In this document: positions 1-7,014 of the stretch, piece after piece
Numbering within the stretch: the first letter of the stretch is position 1
How the letters are laid out: every line of letters begins with the position of its first letter
Assembly (NCBI GenBank): GCA_021204605.1
Contig: JAJPZD010000197.1
Span: forward strand, 1-30,098
DNA length: 30,098 bases
Direction of reading: 5' to 3'
Source: Prevotella sp.
Lineage (GTDB): Bacteria > Bacteroidota > Bacteroidia > Bacteroidales > Bacteroidaceae
Notes under the pieces: model-generated
Databases searched by the model: none
What the model was told of the DNA's origin: nothing
Seen by the model: the letters and a program-made list of their open reading frames with translations, nothing else
Position numbers and translations under genes: made by a program

Positions 1-122
1 CTGGCTATCCAGAGGGCATGATGCTCGCTATCCTTCTGATGAATATGTTCGCTCCGCTAATCGACTATTGTGTCGTACAGCGTAACATCTCTGCAAGGGC
101 AAAACGTACTGCTGTTAAATGA
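1..122 (+). CDS. nqrB: Na+-translocating NADH:quinone reductase subunit B, C-terminal fragment
   Basis: Only the last 39 codons are inside the window, read in frame from base 3 to the TGA at 120-122. The peptide begins GYPEGMMLAILLMN and continues APLIDYCVVQRNI, which fits the end of NqrB: the conserved YPEGMMLAIL stretch, the last membrane segment, then a short basic tail. NqrB is the large membrane subunit that carries a covalent FMN and riboflavin and forms part of the Na+ path; those sites lie upstream of the window. The stop overlaps an ATG (ATGA at 119-122), but the start used by nqrC is probably 15 bases further on. The gene is cut by the window edge and is not a pseudogene on this evidence. 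Confidence 0.9.
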   Translation, partial: GYPEGMMLAILLMNMFAPLIDYCVVQRNISARAKRTAVK

Positions 123-130
123 AAAGGAGG
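123..130 (+). promoter_or_regulatory. Strong Shine-Dalgarno site that sets the nqrC start
   Basis: AAAGGAGG lies six bases upstream of the ATG at 137 and is close to a perfect anti-16S match. An in-frame ATG at 119 lies upstream of this site, so it cannot use it. The motif therefore favours 137 as the nqrC start. Such a strong site is uncommon in Bacteroidetes. Confidence 0.8.
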
Positions 131-136
131 TATATC

Positions 137-853
137 ATGGCAAAATTAAATACAAACTCAAACGTATATACCGTTCTTTATTCGGTAATCATCGTTATCG
201 TCGTCGCATTCCTGCTGGCTTTCGTCTCAAGTTTTCTGAAACCGAAACAGGATATTAACGTGGCCCTTGACAAGAAAAAACAAATTCTCGCTGCTCTCAA
301 TATCCGTGACCTCTCTGACGCTCAGGTGGAGCAGAAATACAGTGAGGTGATTATGTGTGATAATATCATCGACGATCAAAACAATCTCGTGGCTCAAGGC
401 TCACAAGGCGGCGAGAACGTAGGTTTCAAACTCGGCAGTGCTGACTACAAGGCTGGCCAATTGGCTGTTTATGTTTGCAATGTCGATGGCAACACCAAAT
501 ATGTGGTTCCTGTTTACGGCATGGGACTTTGGGGACCTATAAGCGGTTATATAGGTATCGATGACGACAAGTGCACTATTTATGGTGCATATTTCACACA
601 TGAGAGTGAGACTGCCGGCTTAGGTGCTGAGATAAAGGACAACAAGCAGTGGCAGGCGCAGTTCCAAGGCAAGAAAATCTTCAAGGACGGCACAGAGGGC
701 ATCGCTCTTGAGGTGGTCAAGAAGAATGAGGTGAAAGATGCTACCGTGCAGTGTGATGCCGTTACGGGCGCCACGCTTACTTCCAACGGTGTCAGTCTGA
801 TGTTGCAGGATTGCCTTAGCAAATATGTTGAATTCTTAAACGATAAACAATAA
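137..853 (+). CDS. nqrC: Na+-translocating NADH:quinone reductase subunit C
   Basis: NqrC is a membrane-anchored flavoprotein of the Nqr complex; it carries a covalently bound FMN in the electron path from NqrF towards NqrB. The 238-residue product has one N-terminal membrane helix (about residues 11-34) followed by a large soluble domain. The FMN attachment motif is visible as TGATLTS, with the flavin-bearing threonine at residue 213, near the C-terminus as expected. The start at 137 was chosen over the in-frame ATG at 119 because of the Shine-Dalgarno site at 123-130. The gene lies between nqrB and nqrD in the usual nqr order, with a 12-base gap to nqrD. Length and motif fit the family closely. 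Confidence 0.95.
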   Translation: MAKLNTNSNVYTVLYSVIIVIVVAFLLAFVSSFLKPKQDINVALDKKKQILAALNIRDLSDAQVEQKYSEVIMCDNIIDDQNNLVAQGSQGGENVGFKLGSADYKAGQLAVYVCNVDGNTKYVVPVYGMGLWGPISGYIGIDDDKCTIYGAYFTHESETAGLGAEIKDNKQWQAQFQGKKIFKDGTEGIALEVVKKNEVKDATVQCDAVTGATLTSNGVSLMLQDCLSKYVEFLNDKQ

Positions 854-865
854 GGAGGGGATTTT

Positions 866-1486
866 ATGGCATTTTTTTCTAAAGAGAACAAAAATTATTT
901 TCTTACCCCGCTAAACGACGACAACCCCGTCCTCGTTCAGGTGCTCGGCATCTGCTCGGCTCTCGCCGTAACATCGCAACTGAAACCGGCTATCGTAATG
1001 GGCGTGGCGGTTACGGCTATCATCGCATGCTCCAACGTGATAATTTCTCTGCTGCGCAACACGGTGCCTAACCGTATCCGTATAATCGTGCAGCTGGTGG
1101 TCGTTGCCGCTTTGGTAACTATCGTAAGTCAGATCCTCAAGGCTTTCGTCTATGACGTGAGCGTGGAACTGTCGGTTTACGTGGGACTTATCATCACCAA
1201 CTGTATTCTTATGGGGCGACTCGAGGCTTTCGCTATGATGAACAAGCCTATACCAAGTCTTATCGACGGTATCGCCAACGGATTGGGCTACGCCATAGTT
1301 CTTATCGTGGTGGGCGCGTTCCGTGAGTTTTTCGGCAAGGGCTCACTTCTCGGATTCCAGATTATCCCAGAGGGTGCTTACAATGGTGGTTATATCAACA
1401 ACGGTATGATGACAATGCCTGCCATGGCTCTCATCCTCGTGGGTTGTGTGATTTGGATTCACAGGGCTTTCCTCACTAAGAAATGA
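866..1486 (+). CDS. nqrD: Na+-translocating NADH:quinone reductase subunit D
   Basis: NqrD is a six-helix integral membrane subunit of the Na+-pumping NADH dehydrogenase; with its paralogue NqrE it forms the membrane core and holds an iron centre between them. The 206-residue protein is hydrophobic throughout and contains family segments such as NPVLVQVLGICSALAVT near the N-terminus and NCILMGRLEAFAM in the middle. The length is typical. A strong ribosome binding site, AAGGAGGGG at 852-860, lies five bases before the ATG. It follows nqrC after 12 bases and precedes nqrE by 32 bases, so it belongs to the same operon. Confidence 0.96.
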   Translation: MAFFSKENKNYFLTPLNDDNPVLVQVLGICSALAVTSQLKPAIVMGVAVTAIIACSNVIISLLRNTVPNRIRIIVQLVVVAALVTIVSQILKAFVYDVSVELSVYVGLIITNCILMGRLEAFAMMNKPIPSLIDGIANGLGYAIVLIVVGAFREFFGKGSLLGFQIIPEGAYNGGYINNGMMTMPAMALILVGCVIWIHRAFLTKK

Positions 1487-1518
1487 TTTTGATGTATCAC
1501 TTTTAATGGTTTTTCGTT

Positions 1519-2145
1519 ATGGAACATCTTATTAGTTTATTCTTCCGCTCGATTCTTGTCGATAACATGATATTCGCCTTCTTCCTCGGCATGTGCTCGT
1601 TCCTTGCCGTATCGAAGAACGTAAAGACTTCACTCGGACTGGGCATGGCGGTTACTTTCGTGCTGTTCATCACCGTGCCTGTCAACTATCTGTTGCAGAC
1701 TTACGTGCTCGGTCCCGACTGTTTGGTAAAGGGCGTTGACCTCTCTTACCTTAGTTTTATCCTTTTCATCGCCGTAATAGCAGGCATCACGCAACTGGTG
1801 GAGATGGCTGTGGAGCGTTTCTCGCCCTCGCTGTATTCCTCTCTCGGTATCTTCCTGCCGCTTATCGCCGTCAACTGTGCCATAATGGGCGCCTCACTGT
1901 TCATGCAGCAGCGCATCAATCTTGACCCTTCCAACACGCAGTATATCGGCAACATCCTTGATGCCGTGGTTTACGCCATCGGCAGCGGTATCGGCTGGAC
2001 GTTGGCCATCGTCTCTATGGGTGCTATCCGTGAGAAGATGCAATACAGCGACGTGCCTAAGCCGTTGCAGGGCCTTGGCATCACGTTCATCACGGTGGGC
2101 CTCATGGCAATGGCGATGATGTGTTTTTCTGGTCTTAAATTATAA
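1519..2145 (+). CDS. nqrE: Na+-translocating NADH:quinone reductase subunit E
   Basis: NqrE is the second six-helix membrane core subunit of Nqr, related to NqrD but inserted in the opposite orientation. The 208-residue product shows the family's segments: an N-terminal LFFRSILVDNMIFAFFLGMC, a central AVNCAIMGASLFM, and a C-terminal glycine-rich helix. The cysteines near the start (GMCSFLA) and in the middle (VNCAIMG) match the positions implicated in the iron centre shared with NqrD. Its stop codon overlaps the nqrF start (TAATG at 2143-2147), which suggests translational coupling. Confidence 0.96.
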   Translation: MEHLISLFFRSILVDNMIFAFFLGMCSFLAVSKNVKTSLGLGMAVTFVLFITVPVNYLLQTYVLGPDCLVKGVDLSYLSFILFIAVIAGITQLVEMAVERFSPSLYSSLGIFLPLIAVNCAIMGASLFMQQRINLDPSNTQYIGNILDAVVYAIGSGIGWTLAIVSMGAIREKMQYSDVPKPLQGLGITFITVGLMAMAMMCFSGLKL

Positions 2146-3434
2146 TGATAATCGGTTTTCCTATGATACAGTTTATTTTAACGAGTATAATAGTTTTCTT
2201 GGTCATAATCCTCGTCCTTGTGGCTGTATTGCTCATTGCTAAGAGGTATCTGTCTCCAAGTGGCAACGTGAACATTGTAATCAACGACGACACAACGCTC
2301 TCTGTGGCGCAAGGGGCTTCTCTTATGGCTACTCTTACAGAGAATGGTATCTACCTCCCTTCGGCTTGTGGCGGTAAGTCAAGCTGCGGCCAGTGCAAGG
2401 TGCAGGTGCTCGAGGGCGGCGGTGAGATTCTCGACTCGGAGCGTCCGCATTTCTCTCGAAAGCAGATAAAAGACCATTGGCGTCTCGGTTGCCAGTGCAA
2501 GGTGAAGGGCGACCTCAAGATTAAGGTTCCTGAAAGTGTTCTCGGCGTTAAGGAATGGGAGTGCACGGTTATCAGCAACAAAAACGTCAGTTCGTTCATC
2601 AAGGAGTTTATCGTTGCCCTGCCTGAAGGTGAGCACATGGACTTCGTCCCTGGCTCTTACGCTCAAATCAAGATTCCTGCTTACGATGAAATCGACTATG
2701 ACAAGGATTTCGACAAGGCTGACATCGGTGACGTCTATCTGCCTATGTGGGAGAAATTCAATATATTCTCTGTAAAAGCTCATAACCCGGAGGATACTGT
2801 AAGGGCTTACTCTATGGCTAACTATCCGGCTGAAGGCGACCGCATAATGCTTACCGTTCGTATCGCCACTCCGCCGTTCAAACCTAAACCTCAGGTGGGC
2901 TTCCAGGATGTTCCTGCCGGTATCGCTTCTTCTTATATATTCTCTCGCAAGCCTGGCGATAAGGTGCTCATGAGCGGGCCTTACGGTGACTTCCACCCTA
3001 TCTTCGACAGTAAGAAGGAGATGATCTGGGTTGGCGGTGGCGCCGGTATGGCTCCTCTGCGCTCTCAGATTATGCATATCACTAAGACGCTCAAGACTCG
3101 CGACCGTGAATTGCATTATTTCTATGGCGCCCGCTCGCTTGTCGAGGTGTTCTATCTCAATGACTTCCTCGAGCTTGAGAAGGAGTTCAGCAACTTCCAC
3201 TTCCACCTTGCCCTCGACCGCCCTGACCCGGAGGCTGACAAAGCGGGCGTGAAATACACGGCTGGTTTCGTTCATCAGGTAATGTACAACACTTACCTCA
3301 AGGATGTTGACGCTCCGGAGGACATCGAGTACTACATGTGCGGTCCTGGCCCTATGAGCAATGCTGTCGTTCAGATGCTCGACAGTCTCGGTGTTGAACC
3401 TGAGTCTATCATGTATGATAACTTCGGTGGTTGA
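2145..3434 (+). CDS. nqrF: Na+-translocating NADH:quinone reductase subunit F (NADH-oxidising)
   Basis: NqrF is the electron entry subunit: it oxidises NADH on FAD and passes electrons to a 2Fe-2S centre. The order of parts is one N-terminal membrane helix (about 8-31), a ferredoxin domain with the cluster ligands C75, C81, C84 and C116, an FAD domain with R-A-Y-S at 220-223, and an NADH domain with GGGAGMAP at 297-304 and CGPGPM at 399-404. The protein ends in DNFGG as in other NqrF proteins. The 429-residue form starts at the ATG overlapping the nqrE stop; an ATG at 2163 would give 423 residues and place the first cluster cysteine close to its position in Vibrio NqrF. Either start is possible. 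Confidence 0.97.
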   Translation: MIIGFPMIQFILTSIIVFLVIILVLVAVLLIAKRYLSPSGNVNIVINDDTTLSVAQGASLMATLTENGIYLPSACGGKSSCGQCKVQVLEGGGEILDSERPHFSRKQIKDHWRLGCQCKVKGDLKIKVPESVLGVKEWECTVISNKNVSSFIKEFIVALPEGEHMDFVPGSYAQIKIPAYDEIDYDKDFDKADIGDVYLPMWEKFNIFSVKAHNPEDTVRAYSMANYPAEGDRIMLTVRIATPPFKPKPQVGFQDVPAGIASSYIFSRKPGDKVLMSGPYGDFHPIFDSKKEMIWVGGGAGMAPLRSQIMHITKTLKTRDRELHYFYGARSLVEVFYLNDFLELEKEFSNFHFHLALDRPDPEADKAGVKYTAGFVHQVMYNTYLKDVDAPEDIEYYMCGPGPMSNAVVQMLDSLGVEPESIMYDNFGG

Positions 3435-4621
3435 TGAAAATAGTTGAAATCCCTTCTTTCTTCACTCCTTACGGTGGTGAGTTTTGCTTGGAACAAAGCA
3501 AGACTTTGAAAGCGTTGGGGCATGACGTATCGATAATTGCTAATGTGCAGTTATCGATACGTCGTAGTTTATATAAATATTTGTTCACTCCTTACAATAG
3601 GCGCAATATGGTGGTTGACGGAATTCCTGTCTATCGCTCTGATATGCGTGGATTGCCTCGCAGCGTAAAATTCAACGTCAATCATTGGGTAAGCATAGTA
3701 AGGCAGATGTTCCGCGAACATGTAAAGCGTTATGGAAAACCTGACATCATTCACGCTCATTGCGTCAAGTGGGCTGGCTTTGCGGCAAGTCTGATATCAA
3801 AAGAATTTAATATTCCGTTTGTCATTACTGAACACCTGCCTTCTATGATACTCAAAGAGGAGTTTGGAGATGACATTACAAATGTCTGGCAAATACCTTT
3901 GCTCAAACAGGCATATAAGGAAGCTGACATAGTGATACCCGTTGCCGCCGAGCTCGTTGACGACATAGAGCAGTATTTCGGAAGGGATTATCGTTGGACA
4001 AGCATTTCCAATACCATTGATGTTGACTTTTTCCATTATCAACCCCGTACACCATTAAACGGAAGGAATTTCCGCTTCTGTTGCTTGGCTCTCTATATAC
4101 CTCGTAAAGGCTATGACATACTTTTTCAGGCTTTCAATAAGCTCGTAAAGACTAATCCCGATGTGGAACTTCACATAGCGGGGCGATACACCGATTTTCC
4201 TGAATGTCAGAGTGTAGTGAACGCTCTACCCTGCGCTGATAAGATTATTATCCATGGAGAACTTAACAAAAACGGTGTGCGTGACGTTTTGTACAATTCC
4301 GACTGCCTCATTTTACCCTCACGAAGTGAGGCACAACCTCTTGTTCTACTTGAGGCAATGAGTACGGGCATCCCGGTAATATCTACTGAATGTGCTCCAA
4401 AATCACTACGTATAGAAGGTGGCTGCACAATCGTTCCGATAGATGGCATTAATCAAATGACAACGGCAATGAGTGATATAATTGCTGCAACGGCAGACCC
4501 TGCCACAGACTTTGACGGTAAACTCCTTTCCTCTAAAGTTGCCGCACTCGCATCTCCACAGGCTGTCGGCAAAAGACTATCCGCTCTCTTTGAAGATATT
4601 ATTTCAAGTTTCGCAAGTTAA
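3434..4621 (+). CDS. GT4-like glycosyltransferase
   Basis: This is a 395-residue soluble glycosyltransferase with a GT-B fold, most like family GT4. The N-terminal half opens with a beta strand and glycine loop (IPSFFTPYGGEF) and contains HAHCVKWAG, typical of the acceptor domain. The C-terminal half carries the family's E-x7-E nucleotide-sugar motif, with glutamates at 299 and 307, followed by GIPVIST. No membrane segment is visible. The ATG at 3434 overlaps the nqrF stop (TGATG), so it is probably co-transcribed and co-translated with nqr, although the family has no known role in respiration. A TTG three bases upstream is possible but less likely. The sugar donor and acceptor cannot be told from the sequence; cell-surface polysaccharide synthesis is the usual role. 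Confidence 0.85.
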   Translation: MKIVEIPSFFTPYGGEFCLEQSKTLKALGHDVSIIANVQLSIRRSLYKYLFTPYNRRNMVVDGIPVYRSDMRGLPRSVKFNVNHWVSIVRQMFREHVKRYGKPDIIHAHCVKWAGFAASLISKEFNIPFVITEHLPSMILKEEFGDDITNVWQIPLLKQAYKEADIVIPVAAELVDDIEQYFGRDYRWTSISNTIDVDFFHYQPRTPLNGRNFRFCCLALYIPRKGYDILFQAFNKLVKTNPDVELHIAGRYTDFPECQSVVNALPCADKIIIHGELNKNGVRDVLYNSDCLILPSRSEAQPLVLLEAMSTGIPVISTECAPKSLRIEGGCTIVPIDGINQMTTAMSDIIAATADPATDFDGKLLSSKVAALASPQAVGKRLSALFEDIISSFAS

Positions 4622-4681
4622 TAGAATTGAAAGAAAAGGCTCTGTGATTTCCTAATTCGTGGAAAATCTGATGTGTCCGCC

Positions 4682-4753
4682 GATTACACCATCTTGCTCC
4701 CACCGTAGGCTCGCCCATCAAGGGCAAATGATTACACCCTCCTGCCACCCACC
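4682..4753. repeat. Imperfect direct repeat, 48-base offset
   Basis: A segment starting GATTACACCATCTTGC at 4682 recurs as GATTACACCCTCCTGC at 4730, each followed by a C-rich CCCACC end. The repeat sits just before the REP-like cluster and may be part of the same composite intergenic element. Confidence 0.5.
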
Positions 4754-4760
4754 AGGGAGC

Positions 4761-4853
4761 TTTCTCTATTAGGGAGTTGGAGGTGTTTCCATCCTGTCTG
4801 GACTCTCCCCCTATTGGGGGGAGTTGGAGGGGGCTTCAGTTGGAGGGGGGCTT
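4761..4853. repeat. Cluster of REP-like palindromic elements
   Basis: Three degenerate copies of a core, AGTTGGAGG followed by a G/T-rich end, lie head to tail at about 4773-4790, 4822-4836 and 4839-4853. The middle copy has a clear hairpin: CTCCCCC (4805-4811), loop TATTG, GGGGGAG (4817-4823). The first copy shows a decayed form of the same hairpin (TTTCTCTATTAGGGAG). A related single copy occurs at 23111-23140, some 18 kb away, also between genes. Similar short GC-rich palindromes are common between genes in Bacteroidetes; it could also act as a weak terminator for the nqr-glycosyltransferase transcript. Confidence 0.65.
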
Positions 4854-4967
4854 CCCCACTCCCGACACTAAATACGTTGCCGACAATTGCATGTTAAAAA
4901 TACGTAAAAGTTTGTTGGTGAATATAAATAAAAAGGTGTATTCTTAAAGCAATCAACAAAAAGGTGT

Positions 4968-4975
4968 TACCTTTG
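4968..4975 (+). promoter_or_regulatory. Bacteroidetes -7 box upstream of rpsA
   Basis: TACCTTTG matches the -7 consensus TAnnTTTG used by the primary sigma factor of Bacteroidetes. It lies 66 bases before the rpsA ATG. No clear -33 TTTG is present at the usual distance. The decamer AAAAAGGTGT occurs twice in this promoter region (4930-4939 and 4958-4967), which might be an additional control site. Confidence 0.55.
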
Positions 4976-5040
4976 CGCCGATTTTGTAACTTACACATAA
5001 AGTCTAACTTTATTAATTATTAATGTTTTAACTATTATTT

Positions 5041-6807
5041 ATGTCAAATTTTAAAAATGTGCAACCATTGGAAGACTTCAATTGGGATGAGTTCGAAAAT
5101 GGCAGCAATGAAAATGAAAGCAAGGAAGATCTTCTGAAGGCTTACGATGAGACTCTCAACAAGGTAAGTGAGCATCAGGTAGTGGATGGTACGGTAATCT
5201 CTGTTGACAAAAAGGAAGTCGTTGTCAATATCGGTTACAAAAGCGACGGCGTTATCCCCGCCAGCGAGTTCCGTTATAACCCTGACCTGAAAGTCGGCGA
5301 TACCGTGGAGGTTTACGTTGAGAACCAGGAGGACAAAAAGGGACAGCTATTGCTTTCACACAAAAAAGCCCGCCTGAGCAAGAGCTGGGAGCGTGTCAAC
5401 GCAGCTCTTGACAACGAGGAGGTTATACAGGGATTCATCAAGTGCCGTACTAAGGGCGGTATGATTGTTGACGTGTTCGGTATCGAGGCATTCCTACCGG
5501 GCAGCCAGATTGATGTTCATCCAATCCGCGATTACGACGTATTCGTAAACAAGACAATGGAATTCAAGGTGGTGAAAATCAACCAGGAGTTCCGCAACGT
5601 GGTTGTTTCACACAAGGCTCTCATCGAGGCTGAGTTGGAGGCACAGAAAAAAGAAATTATCGGCAAGCTCGAAAAGGGCCAGATACTCGAAGGAACTGTC
5701 AAAAACATCACTTCCTACGGTGTATTCGTTGACCTGGGCGGTGTTGACGGACTCATCCACATCACCGACCTCTCCTGGGGACGTGTCAGCGATCCTCACG
5801 AGGTAGTGGCTCTCGACCAAAAAATAAACGTTGTCATTCTCGATTTCGATGACGACAAGAAGCGTATCGCTCTCGGTCTGAAACAGCTCACCCCGCATCC
5901 TTGGGATGCTCTCGATGCCAACCTGCAGGTTGGCGACCATGTCAAGGGTAAGGTTGTGGTTATCGCCGACTATGGCGCATTCGTGGAGATTGCCCAGGGC
6001 GTGGAAGGGCTTATCCATGTATCTGAAATGAGCTGGAGCCAGCACCTGCGCAGCGCTCAAGAGTTCATGCACGTCGGCGACGAGGTGGAGGCGGTTATCC
6101 TTACCCTCGACCGCGCAGAGCGCAAGATGTCTCTCGGTATCAAACAGCTCAAGGAAGACCCATGGGAGACTATCGAGGTTAAATATCCTATCGGCAGCAA
6201 GCATGTCGCTCGTGTGCGCAACTTCACCAACTTCGGCATATTCGTAGAACTTGAGGAGGGAGTTGACGGACTAATCCATATCAGTGACCTCTCTTGGACT
6301 AAGAAGGTTAAGCACCCATCTGAATTCACCCAGGTTGGCGCGGAAATCGATGTTCTCGTTCTTGAGATTGACAAGGAGAACCGTCGTCTGAGCCTTGGCC
6401 ACAAACAGCTTGAGGACAATCCTTGGGATACTTACGAGACTTTATATAAGGCCGGTACAATCCATACGGGTAAGATTACTGAAATCATGGACAAGGGTGC
6501 GGTGATTGCTCTCAACGAAGGCGGTGAGGGCTTCGCCACTCCTAAGCACTTGGTTAAGGAGGATGGCTCACAGGCACAGCTTGGCGATGAACTTCCATTC
6601 AAGGTTATCGAGTTCGTTAAGGATACAAAGCGTATAATCCTGTCTCACAGCCGTACTTTCGAGGATGCAAAAGAGGAACAGAAAAAAGCTACTCGCAAAA
6701 AGGCCAAGAAAGAGGAAACACCCGCAATCAACAATGTTGCGGCGGGAACCACTCTGGGCGACATCGACGCTCTCGCCGAACTGAAAGCGAAGATGGAAAA
6801 ACAATAA
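5041..6807 (+). CDS. rpsA: 30S ribosomal protein S1
   Basis: Protein S1 binds mRNA on the small ribosomal subunit and helps recruit it, which matters where Shine-Dalgarno sites are weak. The 588-residue product has six S1 (OB-fold) repeats at about 45-110, 127-193, 212-282, 297-369, 384-457 and 471-540. The third to fifth are the most canonical, each with a G-x-F-V-x-L/I core and a GLIH strand. The N-terminus is acidic and the C-terminal tail is lysine-rich (KKATRKKAKKEE). Length is normal for Bacteroidetes S1. It is a single-gene unit: a promoter box lies upstream and a strong terminator follows the stop by one base. Confidence 0.97.
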   Translation: MSNFKNVQPLEDFNWDEFENGSNENESKEDLLKAYDETLNKVSEHQVVDGTVISVDKKEVVVNIGYKSDGVIPASEFRYNPDLKVGDTVEVYVENQEDKKGQLLLSHKKARLSKSWERVNAALDNEEVIQGFIKCRTKGGMIVDVFGIEAFLPGSQIDVHPIRDYDVFVNKTMEFKVVKINQEFRNVVVSHKALIEAELEAQKKEIIGKLEKGQILEGTVKNITSYGVFVDLGGVDGLIHITDLSWGRVSDPHEVVALDQKINVVILDFDDDKKRIALGLKQLTPHPWDALDANLQVGDHVKGKVVVIADYGAFVEIAQGVEGLIHVSEMSWSQHLRSAQEFMHVGDEVEAVILTLDRAERKMSLGIKQLKEDPWETIEVKYPIGSKHVARVRNFTNFGIFVELEEGVDGLIHISDLSWTKKVKHPSEFTQVGAEIDVLVLEIDKENRRLSLGHKQLEDNPWDTYETLYKAGTIHTGKITEIMDKGAVIALNEGGEGFATPKHLVKEDGSQAQLGDELPFKVIEFVKDTKRIILSHSRTFEDAKEEQKKATRKKAKKEETPAINNVAAGTTLGDIDALAELKAKMEKQ

Positions 6808-6808
6808 C

Positions 6809-6831
6809 AAAAAGCCCTTCGGGGCTTTTTT
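6809..6831 (+). terminator. Rho-independent terminator of rpsA
   Basis: A perfect nine-base-pair stem, AAAAAGCCC (6809-6817) and GGGCTTTTT (6822-6830), encloses a stable TTCG tetraloop and ends in a T run. It begins one base after the rpsA stop codon. Confidence 0.93.
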
Positions 6832-6837
6832 GTTAAG

Positions 6838-6853
6838 TTAAAAATTAAAAATT
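6838..6853. repeat. Two-copy heptamer repeat TTAAAAA
   Basis: TTAAAAA occurs twice in tandem, plus two further bases, just after the rpsA terminator. Alone it would be trivial, but two other seven-base-period repeats occur between genes in this window. Confidence 0.45.
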
Positions 6854-6922
6854 CTCTCTCTTAAAGAAATGATAAACAACATGCTGATGGTATTGCTAAA
6901 GTGAGAAAATAAAATAGGGGTT

Positions 6923-6938
6923 TGGCACAGTATTTGCA
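6923..6938 (+). promoter_or_regulatory. Sigma-54 (RpoN) -24/-12 promoter of clpC
   Basis: TGGCAC (6923-6928) and TTGCA (6934-6938) are separated by five bases. The GG and GC pairs are twelve bases apart, exactly as needed for sigma-54. The only departure from TGGCACG-N4-TTGC is A for G at the seventh position. The predicted transcript start is near 6949, giving a leader of about 66 bases before the clpC ATG. No TAnnTTTG box is present in this stretch. Use in vivo is inferred from the sequence alone. Confidence 0.7.
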
Positions 6939-7014
6939 TTATTTATAGTGGATGACAGAATTATAGAATAATAATTCAGCATAAAAACAATATAATAAGA
7001 AGAAACAGAACAAT

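Larger units (their letters stand above)
4622..5040. other. Gene-free spacer between the glycosyltransferase and rpsA
   Basis: This 419-base stretch has no convincing open reading frame. The first half is unusually GC-rich. It contains a 48-base offset direct repeat (GATTACACC at 4682 and 4730) and a cluster of three REP-like GAGTTGGAGG elements from about 4761 to 4853. The second half is AT-rich and holds the rpsA promoter region, including a direct repeat AAAAAGGTGT at 4930-4939 and 4958-4967. No tRNA or rRNA was recognised. Confidence 0.8.

Noticed and set aside
119..136. Upstream nqrC start at 119
   Set aside because: It precedes the strong Shine-Dalgarno site, which is placed for the ATG at 137, and would add six residues (MKRRYI) with no family support.
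2379..3275. A 298-codon open frame on the minus strand inside nqrF
   Set aside because: It lies fully within a gene with every expected motif and its product has no recognisable domain; it is a frame shadow.
5608..6204. A 198-codon open frame on the minus strand inside rpsA
   Set aside because: It is antisense to the S1 repeats and has no recognisable motif; it reflects codon bias of rpsA.
6921..6938. Housekeeping -33/-7 promoter for clpC
   Set aside because: TTTG is present but no TAnnTTTG follows at the right distance, whereas the sigma-54 elements match in both sequence and spacing.
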